64,000 bases of DNA from positions 5,642,001-5,706,000 of the forward strand of contig CM065312.1 of NCBI GenBank assembly GCA_033032175.1, written 5' to 3'. Positions 38,401 to 53,400 of the stretch are shown piece after piece. A program made the translations under genes and the position numbers. Positions within the stretch are counted from its first letter, which is position 1. The number at the start of each line of letters is the position of its first letter. This stretch comes from Saturnia japonica. Taxonomy: Eukaryota > Arthropoda > Insecta > Lepidoptera > Saturniidae. The notes under the pieces are model-generated. The model ran no database searches, was not told where the DNA came from, and worked only from the letters and a program-made list of their open reading frames with translations.

Positions 38401-41400
38401 TATCTTATTTTACTAGAATACTACGTCCTTATCGATGACTATATCAATGCTGAATTTACGTCATCAAATGACTAATTGATGCACACATGATCATTTTATG
38501 TAGGCACTAGGGTATTTCCAATTTCATAGGATCTTCTACAGTAAGTTTACGTATAATTTCCTGTATAAACAAATATATCATTTTAACTACCAACTAAGGT
38601 CGCTTCTTAATTCCACTAGGGAGCGCTACTAGAACGAATAGAACGCTAAGATAATATTCGCATATTACTAAAATTTTCTGTAGGCCTTTTGTTTAGACGA
38701 CCCGTATACTGAACTATGGCAAATTACTCGGTAGGAGTATCATCGTAAGGGTTCAGAAGCAGTGTAAGGCTTAACTCATAGCTATATGTGGCCTTCGTGG
38801 TTTTTCGCAAACATGAAATCCACATTGATTTTTTTTTTCTTACAGGAGCTTAAATAAAAAATATCCACGTATTATTTATTATTTTCAATTGTGTACATGA
38901 ATATGGAATATCACTAATTTAAGATAATTTTCAGTATACTCGTTTTTATATTAACACAAAAACTAAAAATAAAACTTACATGCATTGTTGTTTTAGATTA
39001 TTGATAATGATAGTAAATATATCATGCTTGATAATTGATTACGTTCACTTTAAATTTACTCACGAAAATTAAAATTATTAATATTTATGAAAACGATAAT
39101 GTTTTTTTTAATTGAGAACTCCCCTTTTTCGTTGTCTACAAAATGAAACACTTGTACGCCATCAATTGTAAAAAAATGTTCTAATTCAGAAAATCCCGAA
39201 AATCCATTGCATTCTGATGAATGGTTTAGGAACGCATACGGAACAAACAAACAGATATATTTATCTTTGAATGTCTAATAGCAGAATATTAATCTATTAT
39301 TGGTTTAATTTAGGTTTCAATCAATCGTAGTACATGCCTTGATATTATTGTATGTAACCCTACTAATATGATATTCGTAACTGCCAGCGACTTTGCAGAT
39401 AGAATAATTAAAAGCAATAATATATATAGGCTATGCGTCTCAGGGAGTACGTAGATTTCTATCGGTGAAAGAACTTCCAAAATTGTTATAGTAGTTTCAA
39501 AATATTTATAGAAGAATTACCGTAACGTATAAAAATAATTTGTATCCGACTTTTAAAAAAATCATGGGGAAGGGACATTACTGTGCAAGGTGAACAATCC
39601 TTTAATGACACTATGTCACCTTTATACCTACAGGCAGGCGGCGAGTATATTATTTTGTAATTTGTTCAACCGCACTGGTTTATCGTGACAATTAAATAAC
39701 AATTAACATTTTCATGTGCAAATATTAGTAAATATTTTATTTTAATAAATTAATAACTTTAATGTTTGATTTGAAAATGGTTTTGTGTATTATAGGTTTT
39801 CAATATCTAATTTCATTATTTTTATTAATAATAGCTTTCACAGTAGGTAATTATTAAAACTGTTGCTTATTATCAAGTACAAGCGTAGCTATAACTTTTA
39901 CATGGTGAGGGGTGGTTCCTGAAATACACATAAGTAAAAGCGATTTTGACAATGACTTCAAACAATAAAAAGCAGTTATAAACGCTAATAAAATCAATTA
40001 TTTGAAAATTACAGTTTACTTATATAGTAAGCTAATGATGTACTGCGGTTCCGCGTGCGCTTATTACGTAGTAATTATTTTCGACTCGTAATTTTATTTG
40101 TACTCATATTAACGACAATTTTCGTAGCCCGTCAATTTAAGTAGTTTTCCCAAGTTTTTACGATTTCTAAAAAAAATATTGAAAATTCTTATAGCCTATT
40201 AATTGAGGAATGAGATAAGCTTTCTGTGTATAAAATTTAATAATAATCGATCAAGTAATTTTTGAGTTAAATCTGGAGCTACAGACAGACAGACAGACAG
40301 ACAATTTAATGTCATATTCGTGATTAATGTTTTTTATATATGGATGTCTATCAGGAAATCAGGGAAAAAATACATGTACAGACAGAACTACGGTTGTATT
40401 AGCCTTTCAGCTTAGACTATAGAGTTCGGGGACCACTAAAACAACTCCCTATACGACCATGTTTTCAAGTAGAGACGTAAAAATTATGTTTGAATCTAGT
40501 ATCAGTTTAATTTCATGCCGAAGTCATTGCGCTGATTAGTTAAATTTGAATTGGTTAAAGCAAGGAGTATAAATATCCTTTTAAGCTAGTAATATCTGAC
40601 GCAGGACGCACTTGATCGCTTACGTCATAAAAGAATGAACGTTGCAGCGAGACTAAATCCAGGAATCGGGAGTTAGTCAGGACTTTAATTAACGTAAAAT
40701 GCACTAGTGTGAAGTAGTAATGTCATTCATGGGTATGACTAAATGAAGATGTTATTTAATAAGTCAATTCAATCGTACCAGAGTACATCCCGTAATATTA
40801 TAATTGGCGTCACTGTTTTGATGCGAATCAAAGTAATATATCTAAAGTATCTGTATTATTTTGAATCACATTTTATGAAAAATTGAACTACTAAATTAAT
40901 TTCTTTAAATGAGAATTTGGTAAATTAAATTAAAGCGTTGTGTTCAAAATACTTCAAAGAAAACTACTCAAGAATCTTTATAATTATTTTCTTTACATAG
41001 GAAGGAAAGAAAGCAATGTCACAGCAATTAAAACAATGTTAGTACAACTTAGCTCGATTTCATAAACTATTTCCAAGCCATTAACGCCGCGATCCACATG
41101 CTCATTAACAACATTTTCACATAAAATGTTGTTCGTTTACGAGGCAAAAAGCTTCTACAATTACCAACAGTTATTTCAGTAAAGACAAGACTCATAATTG
41201 CAGTGTTTAGCTATCACCCGTTTAGCGCTATATGTCGATCCCTGTTTAGAACGAATTACTCGTTTTATTCCCTAAAAATAAACATTTTAGAAGTAACAAG
41301 ACTTTTTTGGTTTTTACCAAAATTAATTAAAGAAATATTCGTACTCGTTTTACGAAGTCCGTTATACGTGCGACGATATTATCATTTAAAGTGACTTTCA

Positions 41401-44400
41401 GTTAATGCAAGTGGTAACAACGCGTGCCTTGTGATATCAACCGCCACGCGCCTCTCCTTCAGATGATTGTACTTATTATACGCAGTCAAATTTTACGACC
41501 GCATCGGTTGTTAGCTCGCTACCAACAAAAATAATCGTTTCATATTAAAAAACAGTTAACGCTTCACTTGATTCCTCTATGTCACTTTGACAGTATCGGT
41601 TAATATAAAACGTAATTTATAATTCGGGACGTCCCTTTTATATTGTGTTTTTAAATATTAACAAAAAAAGTGCCGAGATCCTTAAAAGATAAGGACGTCA
41701 ATAATTTGGCCGGTATTCCGGTAACGAGTCGAGCACAACTCTCGGCATATTTTTTAACGTATTTATAACAATCATAATCAAAATTTACATAATTATTGCG
41801 CGGGCGCTTGCGTCGTCCGGCGTTCCGGTCGTAGTGCCGCGGAACTTTTCTCGGTTTTCGAGCCGTAATTCTAGTTAGTCGACGCGCGATTTCTTTTTAA
41901 AAAGGTTAACAAGATGGTCTCGTTTGGTTCTTTTTCCGTGCCGCGAAGCCTTCTTTTGTGAACGGGCGAGCTGTTAAAAAATAAACGAACTCATTGTTTC
42001 TCGGGTAGTCAGTCCGACCTCCGACGCGGTCCCTGCTTTTTTTATGCCCCCTTATAACCTGTGTATTACCTACGTGTAGGTATCTACGGTTTTTATAGTC
42101 GCCCGGTCAGTTCTTCAATGGGCTAAGGAATCCGATCGAGTCTCATTATATATCTCAAATATCTCCACGTCTATACTGTGGTTACAAGGAGTATAGCAAT
42201 TAAGTATTTGTTGTCTTTTTAAAACACACACAAATTATTGCAATTAATATTGTGTAAGTGTTATTAAAACTTTGTATAAAGTTTAAAAAACTGGTAGGCT
42301 CTCGTTAATACAAATAAAATGTAACCGATCGCATGTGTGACATTTCTTTTTAAAAATATATATGAGAATATCTTAATTAATGAAATTATCTAGATATTTA
42401 TAGTTGTCTCAACTTTGTTTTCTTTTTGGAATGATTCGATGATTCCATAATTTTTTAAATATTATCTCAACATGATCTCGGAGAAAATATATATTTTACA
42501 GTGACTCCACGTCTTTTATGAGCTGACCTGTTATGTTATATCTTTTTTTTTTAAATGAACTTTTGACGGCGCGGTCTCGCGTTTGCTTTTGGCCGGCGCA
42601 CTAATAAAATGTTATGATCGTATGTTTAACGCGTGTTGTGTTGTGTCGGTCCTTCCTTTTGACATGATCGTTATTGCCCCTTTGCGGTCTTTTGTACCTC
42701 CAATAGCAACAACATTATTATAGTGTCAATTAGAGGGCAATATAAACTGAATCACGGCTAGTTAAAGCTTCGATACTTTTTTGTTTATGCAAATCGTGTG
42801 ATCGTGCTGTGAGACGCTAGCATATAGGCATCTCTTTCTTTCTAAAATAAGGGGGCGGTTATCGGGATTTCACAAACCCTAGTTAAATAATAAGCGGCGA
42901 AGCGCCCTATAACTATAATTTTCTTTTATTTGACCGCGCCGAAGTGCCTCCGGGCTCTGGAGCGAAATCGACGCAAAACACTAACGAGATGTTGGGAAAA
43001 AAATTAAACGCACACATTATGGCTTACATCGTGCGAGTGTATTGATGAATTTGACTTTGGATACAAATATAATCTCTTCTTGACCGTTCTCACACGTAAA
43101 ACGTATTATTTTTTATAATAAAACATTTTGCATGACGTAGTGCAAGAGTCTTCCATGTTAGTCACATTCAGACATAAATACCTGATTCATAAAAATAGTG
43201 CAAACACGTCTTCTAGTCAAAACAGTTGAAAAATGCTTTCTATCTGAGTAATGAGAAATAATTTTTATGTTATCGTAAAAATAGAGATATTTTTTATAAA
43301 TTGGGAATTGAAGATTTTGGACACTCGTTCTGTATATATATATATATATATATTTTGATCAAAAATGTCACCTGATTTTAAGTGACGTATGTAGCGGAAA
43401 ACAGTAACTGGTTTAACCAAGAGCAACTGCCTCTCAAGTGCAGTTATCGTAACATACCAATAGGTGGTTGGCGATAGATTTTCAACTTGAGAGTGGTTGC
43501 TAGCCAGGCGAGTATTAGAAAACCCCCTACCACCATGATATAGTTTTGTAACGCTGTTTACCTTCACCGAAAGCTCAGGCTCATTGTGAAATTCAATCCT
43601 ACGTCAATCGACATAGTGTCTGAATACTCTGCCCACACATACTGAACCATCATCGCTTCATAGATGATTGTATTAAAGTCACTATTACGCAGGTATGTGG
43701 AGCAGCTAGAGAATTAAAGCTTCAGCAAAATAAGATCGAGCTACATCGAACCTTATATACACTAGAATTTCCAATTCCGGTGAAGTTGTGAAAGCCTTCT
43801 GAGGCTTTAATGTATATAAGGATAGCAGTCAGATCTAAAAAAATATATTTGATTATTAAAAAAAAAATTGTCGTTGCGCCCCTTCGAAAGCCTAGCTATA
43901 AACAGGCTACCCTAGTTGAGCAGTAAAAATTTCGGAATACAAATATAATCATTATTATAAAATTTTGAAGTACAGTGTACAGAAAAGTAAATACTATACT
44001 ATAATATTTGTTTGTTTGAACGTCCTAAACGCTGGAATTTTAATTTTGTATTTCATAGCCTATTTATTGTAGAGTATTCTAGGTCATATAATTTCACGCT
44101 ACAACCCTAAGGAACGGAGCAGTAACAATTAACAATAAGTGATCTGTCAAGCTGTAGGAACTGAAGTGAAAACAACGATAGGCTAAACGGGTGCGAAAAA
44201 AAATTAACACGAGTGAAACCGCGCCACACAGCTAGTAAAGGTATAAAATAATAATACTGGCAGTACGAATATGGCCTGCTGGTGAATGAATGAAAAAAAT
44301 TAATGTGGTTTCATATAACTATTATTTTCCATATAAGCCCTAAAGTATAATAATATCCTTCTTTAAACGACTAACAATAAGAACATTTATTATTTATTTA

Positions 44401-47400
44401 TTGCAAATTAAATACATTGTTTGGGTCAACGAAGACAGGTGTTGTAACTACAAAGCATCTTGTTAATAATCTAAAAAAAAATTGATGTCAATCACACATC
44501 AAATTAATATTACTTTTTAAAGTAAATTTATTCAGTTACAATGAGTTTACGAAGAAACTTCCATAAATATAGCGACATCAGTGACAAAGCGACTGTGACG
44601 TCCTGACAGTTGCGGGAAAGAGTTATTATTATTGTAATTAAAGTGGCTTCTATTCATATATTTATTAGTACTTAGGAGACGCAGACACTACGCAGGCGGT
44701 ACTAAATTATTCAAATAGTACTGTCAAGTAAAAAATTTTAGTCATTAGATACCATTCAGTTATGTTAATACGAGACCCTACTAAGGGTAAACAAAAATAA
44801 AATGCGCAATAATCAGGCAGGACTCAATGTCGTTATATATTATCAAATACATAAATATGGAAATGCGAAGTGCATACACTACGGGTTACGTTTAAAGAAT
44901 ATAAAGGCGAGCTGATACGATTAAAATAATGCTATATTATATTATAATTTAAACTGTTCTCGAGCACTGTTTCAAGAATGGACCATGCCGTTTATACGTA
45001 TGTATTGGTGGTGCCCCGCGACAACTGACATCCTACATCGCGATATAGAAATTAACCGAACAATTGAGTATATATATCAGAACCCGACAGAGGAGCCTCC
45101 CTTCTCAGTGGTTACCCATACGTTCAATTATTTTCACCTCCTAATTTCATTTATTCTCATATTAATGACAATTTTTATAGCCTATCAATTGAGGCCACGC
45201 GAACCAGAACGGCCTATTTGCTTTTTTCAATAAATTGACTTATTAACATATTCATAATATAAAAATATGCTTTTACATGCTCAATAATTGAAACAATGAC
45301 AAAAACTTCCCGCGTACAAAATTTAATAATAATCGGTCAAGTTAATTTTGAGTTAAATACATACGTACAAACAGACAAAAAAATTTAATAGCATACTCGT
45401 GATCGGTGTCCTTTATATGGGTTTATCTTTAAGGAAATCTGGATTTGAATTTAGACATTTTATCAGCTTAATACCTATGACAGTCGTGTCCAACATGAAA
45501 AACGATTTTATTGTGGTAAGTATATTCCAATAAATCAATGTTTTTTTTTTAATTATTACTAGCTGTACACCACGGTTTCACTCAAATATATTTCACCAAC
45601 TAATTCTCGATCACACCGCGTAACGTAGATAAATTACTCGTGTAGCCTATCGTTGCTCTTGAGCTTGCCAGGTTACATGACGTTCATAGTTATTGCTCCA
45701 CTACTTAAACCCCTAGCGTGAAGTTACGTAGCCTAATAACCTTGCTCAATATATATGTTATAAAATAGAAAAAAATATTTTCTCAAATCTGACTCGTAAT
45801 TTCAGAGATAAGTGTGTTTAACTATAAAAAAAAAAAAAACAATGTCTGGAGCTTTATTATATTTAATATTGATAAAACTGGTTGGTGGCAAGTCGTCAAA
45901 ACATGTTCGATCTGATTACGCAAGGACGATGCCGCAACGTAGTAATCGATATAAGAATGTAACGCGTAACGTCTACAGTCTACACAGCAGCACCACAAAA
46001 GTGGCACACTGTGATTCACACAAGTTCAGTGCACAATTAGCAAAGGCTGTCCACCTCTGGGGCGCGATGTATTTATTCATCGGATGTCCAACGATTACCA
46101 TAATCGATAGCATCGCGCGCGCCGCATACCGAACAACCTCTCGAACGTTTTCATTGAATGAGATGCAAGGGAAAAAAAACGTGTGCTTTCGTCAATCAGA
46201 GATTATTTGAATACTTCTTATTACGTCACGTTTTGCATACTTCACTCTATTACCAGTCTAAGTTTTTACTCACCTGTTTACATAATTTCCAACTCTGTTA
46301 ATATATAATATAATATTTGCGATATATTCTCTAATAAAATAACTAAGCTCAAAAGAACAACATTGATATACCTATCTGTCTTCTATCGTCTAAAATTTTC
46401 AATAATATAATTTGTTTATTTATTTATAAAGGTTCGTCTAAAATTGCTTACACTATAATATTACAATAAAATAATGTGACGTATGGACTATGCTAAATGT
46501 AACAATTTCTTACAGGCAAACACCGCATGAATATTTTGTGTTACGACTTTATTAGTTTAGATACATTATACACACTCCCAACAAATAGAAACCAAGATGG
46601 AAATCAGTAAAAAAAACTATTATACAGTACCCTTTACAAGTTTGTAGACCGCTCGAATAGATGCATCATTAGATTTATTTGAAATGTAAAAAAATAAATA
46701 ATATCAGAAAGTAAGTGCCCGACTGCTGGGCAAGGGCCTCTTTCTTCAGTGTATTCGCATCTGACTATAGTATATATCAAAAAATAAAAATAGGTACTTT
46801 GTTTAATTGAGAACCTAAGAAGGCACTAATTTTCGGTTCGGAAAACATCCCGGTTATCGAGAAGAGCCGGAAGGAAGCTCATTCGGCAAAAACATGAATG
46901 AATATATAAATATCATCATTTTGCGTAAGCTTACCTTAACACAATACTTTACAACACTATATAGTTAAACTTATCAAAAAAAAAAAAAAACATACTTTTT
47001 GATCATTAACAAAAAAAGATATATATTTTGAAACAAAAATATTAGTTTACTATTATACTAAACTTGTATTCTTAAATTTTTTGATATACTTACCTAAGAA
47101 GTATCAAACTACAAAGAAAATTTATAGAAGTGTGGATTTTTTGGCGTTTGAAATTATTGTCAATACGTCATGGGTTTACGTGGTGAATAAGCTCATACTT
47201 TTTTTTGTGAAGAGGCTTTTGCCTCGCAGAGAGACCAACTTTTAAATCTACGAGTTTAGTTGAAACAATTAGTATAAATCATTTAGTCAGGCAGAGCTAT
47301 AAGGAGCTTTTGTATTTTGTATTTTTTTTTTACTTTGCATTAGATATAAGAGGTTAATAAAATTGTTTATACTATATACATACGCACGTACGAAGTCTTT

Positions 47401-50400
47401 GGCGTAACAAAACTAAAATAGCTCCAAAAATACTACATCTCGTCAACAACATGATGAAGTTAATGATATTAAAGTAATGTTTATATAAAACATAACATAA
47501 CATAAGCCTGTATCCCCGAAGAGTTAGGTGTAGGTGTACTAATTAATGTACACCCACAGTTCGCCAGGTATGTAGGTATGTTTTTGGTCCCATCGGGCAC
47601 AAAGGCAAACTTCAAGCTGCTACTGAGAATTTCATAGAAAAACCCAATATCTCTTTGCTCGACCTGGGAATCGAACCTAGGACCTCAAGCATAACAGTCG
47701 CGCTTAGAACCACTTGGCGAGTGAGGCAGTTACAACGTTAAATTTTTTTTATACAATTAAAAAGTTATTAAAATGTCTTCACAATATTCACACTCACACA
47801 CAAACACACACGCATACACGCGATACGTGCATAGCTCTCAATTTTCTCCTCAACTAAACGCCCCAAAAGTTGTACTTTCAATAATATTAAATTTTATATT
47901 GTATCTCAACAGGATACGTCAACATCTGTGCGGCAGTTTGTTTGCTTCTGTTGGTTGGCAGCCTTCCTTCGCAGTCTTCAGCGGCACCTCGTAGAACCCG
48001 TGCAGCCATGGAGCGTCAGCGACGTCAAGCCAACTCAGAAAATTCTCTTTGGGGGAATCCTTGTGATTATGAATCCGTGAGTCCTTATAATGATTATTAT
48101 CTATACTAATGTTGCAAAGCTCAAAAATTTGTTGCACTGATCGTTTGAACGCGCTAATTTAAACATCAGTCAGATTTGAATAACTCTGTTTGTGTTTATA
48201 GCCTATTTATTGAGAAGGTAATATGCAAGATCACGCTACGGCACTTTAGGAGTGGAGCAGTAACGATCACGTATACACGGGCTAAGTTTCGGCAAGTCTA
48301 CGTTCTATATGTGCCTAATTTACGTGTTAGTGAATGATTTTAGTTAGGCCAGCTCAGTTCCTCCAAGAAGTCCACTAGTCGGTTGATGTTGTTGAATACT
48401 TCCGGTTGGGTCCTCGGTGTACCAAGGTTTTTGACCGGATATCGAGCCAGCTTTTTGCATTTCACGTCCCTTTTCCATGCACGTTTGGCGTATAGGACTT
48501 TCAGTGACAACTAAATTTAAAAGATGTTTCTGTAATGTCCATGTTCTATTAAGGCTTCGGTGACCATTCGCCTTTGGCATCTGGTTAAGCGTAAAATGGC
48601 CTTAGAGATTTTGGCATTGCCACAGGGTAGTAATTTCCTTTATTGTCTGCAGTAACGACAAAGTACTGTAAAAGTACGCGAAGTGAGAACAGACATAGGC
48701 ATAGGTTAGGCATAGACATAGGTTGCGTTGATGGCGCCGCAGTGGAGAGTTGGTCGAATAAATTTAACACGGGTGAAACCGTAGGGCACAGCTAGTCATA
48801 TAAAACTAGCCTGATAGTGGCTCTACCACAGGGTAAAGACCTCCTCCTGAGGGAAGGCATACGCTTAATCAGTAAGCCTATAACGTATTGTCGAGTAACA
48901 CCATAGGATCTATATTTTCTACTGTATATGTGTTACTATAGGTTTTTTTCGATGTGTTTATTTCCTTCAACGTCATTCAAGAATTCACTAATTTATATTA
49001 AATGAATTTGCACTAGTTTTCAATTATTCATTCGTTGTTGATCAAAAAAATGACCCTGTTAGAAAAAAACGTGGAATGAATGCACTGATTCCAAGCTCAT
49101 GTTTTTTTTAATTCTCCCTAATAATGAACAACTTTGAATCAAATTAATTAATGAAATATATTTTAAATTAACTGAGTGCTGATGTTCTATGCTATTTATT
49201 TAAACTTTCCACAACTTCTGATAGTTTGTGTAGTTAAGTTGATATATTATTTCATTACGTATATTCGTATAGTGCTTGCATTGCTGAATAGAAGTAAAAT
49301 GATAATTCAATTAAAAGTTTATTCAACAAATAATAATTAATAAAAAAAACATAACATTTTTACTTAGGCATTCCAAGTATTAAAACTTTTAGTATATTTA
49401 TTTATATGTTTAGAGTTATGGCGCCAATCTCCCACTTTTATAATAGCACAACACATTAACGGTGCCCTTGATAGTAAACATAGCACAGTCCAAACACAAC
49501 GGCGACCACCAAGAAACCTAAATCCATCGGCAGTCGCCGCTTTCATGCCAGCCTGCATAAATATCTCTTCATTTTACGCTTAAAGAACCCGATGTCGTAA
49601 GAAGGAGGGAACACATTGCCCGAGAGAAGGTTCCAAGGTTTCACGCTACGACAAAGATAAGTCATAGAGAACTTTTTAGTTCGTGCCGAAATGGAGGTTA
49701 ACGTAAAACTGTAACTCCGAAGCCCAGAGCAGCCCACACCTCATGTCACATGACAGTGGCCCAAATGGTAGCACGTTGAGCCTACTGGGGGAAGTGGCTC
49801 TCAAATGCAGTTGCCGGAACATACTTATAGGTGCCAGGCGAGAGATTTTCAACATGATGATGGTTGCGAGCGAGGCGGGTATTTAAAATACCCTACCTTA
49901 ATGTTGAAGATTCATCACGATGTTTTCCCTCACCGAAAGCTCGAGCTTATTGTAAGGATTCGTTTGGAGCATTGTCTGTAAATGCTACCATTGCTTCAAA
50001 TTTGCTTATATCTAACATCATCAATTATTTTCCAGCCAAATACGGCCAACGTGCCCGATCCTAAAGATATCGCGCCCAAACTCATCGCGCAAGCGAAAAA
50101 CGCTATCACATCTACGGCTAAATACAAGGATGCATTCGTAAGTACTTTATATTATTACATATTCGAAGGCCTCTCTTCGCTTTCATTCATCGATAAAGGC
50201 TTGCCTCAGTATAAATCAAACAGTATGACACTTCCTTATAACATTATTAATTCAAGACTTACACAATACATAAATTTCAATGTTGTCCAGATAGTCTTTG
50301 AAGGTAATGATTGATAAAAGAATATTTAATTTCTATTTAACGTAGAACTTCAACAGAAATGTTTTACTAAAAGAAATTGAGATTATATATAATAGTCAGA

Positions 50401-53400
50401 TAAAAAGATTTCACAATTATTTAGCAGATCTGTATAAACAGATAAAATTCTTCCATATTTCTATTCACTAGATAAAACCTTAATAACATTGTCATATTAT
50501 ACTCATACTGCTATTAATTTGGTCATAAATTTCGTCTTTTAGAGTTTTTTTAAAGTTTACTAAGTTCAGTATTAGTCCTGCGTATATGGTCCATAATAAT
50601 AATTACAAATTATTTATTGCAATTAAAATACGTTTGTAACAAACTATTGTTTATTATTAAAACTGTTAAAGCGCTTTGTTTCGGTGGTAACATCAATACT
50701 CGAAGTTTAATATACTTAACATATTCTGACTTATCATTATATTACAAAATTATATTGAATTTTTATTCCTGTAAGTTGTGTCACTGTTCACTTGTTACAC
50801 GGTGGCGATATGACAAGACGATCGCGTAGTATTTGCGGTCGCATCTGTATGCCCGCCGCGTTATTTTAAATGAACGGACGGAGCTCGCTGCCGGCCAATA
50901 CCAATAAAACTTAAGCTAACGTCGACGCATGCCTTCGCCGCTTCATTTGCACGGTGATATTATTGATTTATTAAAGAGAGCCTGTACTTTTCCAACGCGA
51001 ATGACCAAGACGTAAGCGCCTATTAGGATGTCCTGTGAAACGTTTTAGTTGGTCGTTAAACTTTGATACTGATCGAATTCCTCTTCCAATATTGAAATAT
51101 ATTTTATCATTACATTTCATTCATATTAATGTTGAAAGCAACGCAAATTGGTCTCTATTTATAAGCATGTTTCAATTCACAAATAATCTCAGTACATATA
51201 GTTACTTGGTTTTAAATGATATTATCAATCATGTCAATATTCTGGGGTTGTGATAGGATTTTGATCTGTTATGTTCTTGTTTTTATTTTATTTTATAAGT
51301 GGCCCTATATTATCATACTGTCGGTGGTATTAAACGTGATAGTTTGGTTATTGTGCACAAGCGAAGTGAATTCTAAAAAATAATAATTAGAAGCATAAAT
51401 TGTAAGTTACTCTAAAAACTCTCTGGGGCACCATTATGTTAAAACATTGCTTGAACTCTGTAGATATGAAAAAAAAAATGTACTGGAGATTGGCATAATT
51501 ACCATTATATAAAAAAAAATATGAAAGTCTTTTTACATACATAAACGTAGGTACATTGTCTGTACTAGGCTATAGAAAAATAATTAGCTTGCTACTCATA
51601 ATCATTGTAATTATATAGTCTTAATATTTTACAAAAATACTGTACTGTACTGTTTCTTCTGTTATTACATAAGTTCTTGATAAGTAATGTTAGAGAAACT
51701 GTCTAGAACAAGTTAGATTTTATTTCTTACAATAGAGTTTCACAGAAATGTTGAATGATTAAATATTCAGAAGGTGTACGTTTTTGGTGCGGTTTTCTCA
51801 CCGGCCGCAGCCGCGACAGTGAGCTTGGTTGTTTAACGCGCGCCGTTGCATTGAGATTGCATCGCTGCGCAGGCGCCGCGCCGGTTTTGCCTCCAAACGT
51901 CCGGTCGGCGCTTCCTCCCTTTTTAATTGTTTTTGCACTGTAGTTATTATACGTTACGCAATCACAGTGTTAAGTCGGTTAAATAATACTTATTCTCTTT
52001 CATGTTTTATGTGATAGCTACATTGTTTTTTTTTAATTTCTTTAAAGGACATTAATATGAATCGAGAAAATAAAGACATGAATATCGAATAATCGAGAAT
52101 ATGAAGGTAAATGATAAAATGTATAAAGACAAGGAAAATCGTAATCAAGATACAAAAGCTACAAATATAACAGTTTTGCTATTTACGAATTACATTCTTA
52201 TAAATATGGGAACACAATGTTAAATATGGTGACACAATTTCGCACACGGCCATTTAATTCTAAACTAAGCAAAGCTTGTATTATGGTAACTAAACAGCTG
52301 ATATACATACATATATATATATTTAACATCCAGACACATAACTGACAATAATTATGCTCATCACACATAAGTCCGTCATGGGCGAGGATCGAACATGCGA
52401 CCTCTTGGTTCAGTAGTAGGGCTTAATACTAATGGGCCACGAGACCTGTCAAATAATGAAAATTTAAATTAAATATGGCTATATAATATATATAATAAGA
52501 ACAGTTATCGGAATTACTATTTATGTGATATTAATCAATGATTAATTGTAAAGGACGAATTGATTAATTCTCAATGTGAACAAGGATATAAAATATAATA
52601 ATTTTCATGATACGTATTTAAGGAAATATCAATATACATTCTAGTATAAATGCGACATAGTTTCACGGTCACCCAAGAATCGCAGACACCTCAACCTACA
52701 TTCTGGAATTCATAAAACATTCACGAATTTATTAGAAACAAACGTTTGGCATGTTAAACAACGATTCATATGACGTTTCTATCATTCCAGTCCTAGGAAT
52801 ATAATAATTTCCGAATCGGAAGTAAGGTGGGCCGATCAACGAGAAATAATGCGATGTCGATGTCGCGCCTCGAATCATTTATGGACTTCTCTCTACCACT
52901 GCACGTTCGAACGATGCCAGGTCTATACGCTCAGCGAATACATTTCGGTGATTGTATTGATGTAATCGATTTATCGGGTGTGCAGCAGTCAATGGTAGCG
53001 AAACAATGGATGAGTTTATATCTGTATTGTCCAGTTATTGTGGACAATGTTCGCGCATGAGGTATGGTAGCATTGTAATAGGCTCGACGGTCGTAACGAC
53101 GGCGACGTCCTGTCCGCTGCCTCCTCGTAAAACGACATTATCGACTCACAGTAGCCGGAACGAGGTACAGGACGGTGCGCGTACGCTTCGAATACTGATT
53201 GCGCATTAGTATTGCGCGACACACCTGCCCGATGATTTTTTTTCTGTCTCTCCCCTTAATGTCGGTCATTCGGTACTAATGTATCATATTCATTGCGATT
53301 TAGCCACGGCTCGATGGCGATGAACCGTGATTTGTCGCCGTTACAAGGACGTTTACGCCTTCTTTGTTTAACTAGTCGATTTTAACTAGACGACCGTCGT

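Larger units (their letters stand above)
35454..47912 (+). other. Intron 1 (12.5 kb)
   Basis: It runs from GTAAGA to CAACAG. 35.5-37.7 and 38.0-39.9 kb are AT-rich with nothing recognisable. The rest holds a small inverted-pair element copy (37.76-37.92), Helitron-like fragments (40.0-40.4, 44.0-44.24, 45.1-45.75), a CpG-rich non-repetitive block (41.44-42.98), a SINE copy (43.36-43.68), a LINE tail (43.77-43.85), an orphan ORF (45.84-46.21) and a SINE (47.49-47.73). Confidence 0.6.
48077..50035 (+). other. Intron 2 (2.0 kb), largely repeat-derived
   Basis: It is bounded by GTGAGT and TTTCCAG. A Helitron-like copy fills about 48098-48797, LINE 3' sequence on the - strand fills 49400-49740, and an antisense SINE fills 49750-50005. 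The stretch 48.8-49.4 kb is AT-rich with no feature seen. Confidence 0.6.

Noticed and set aside
39056..39250. 64-codon - strand ORF that reads like protein
   Set aside because: Its upstream side (TGTTTGTTTGTTCCGTATGC) matches a common interspersed-element start, and the 3' half is low-complexity. A repeat is more likely.
44985..45233. 82-codon ORF with a membrane-like stretch
   Set aside because: Its second half is the interspersed element also found at 40.1 kb and 30.0 kb.
47773..47994. 73-codon ORF over exon 2
   Set aside because: Wrong frame. The spliced frame starting at 47913 gives the signal peptide and joins the other exons.
48344..48770. Two - strand ORFs in intron 2
   Set aside because: They lie inside the Helitron-like copy and resemble no protein family.
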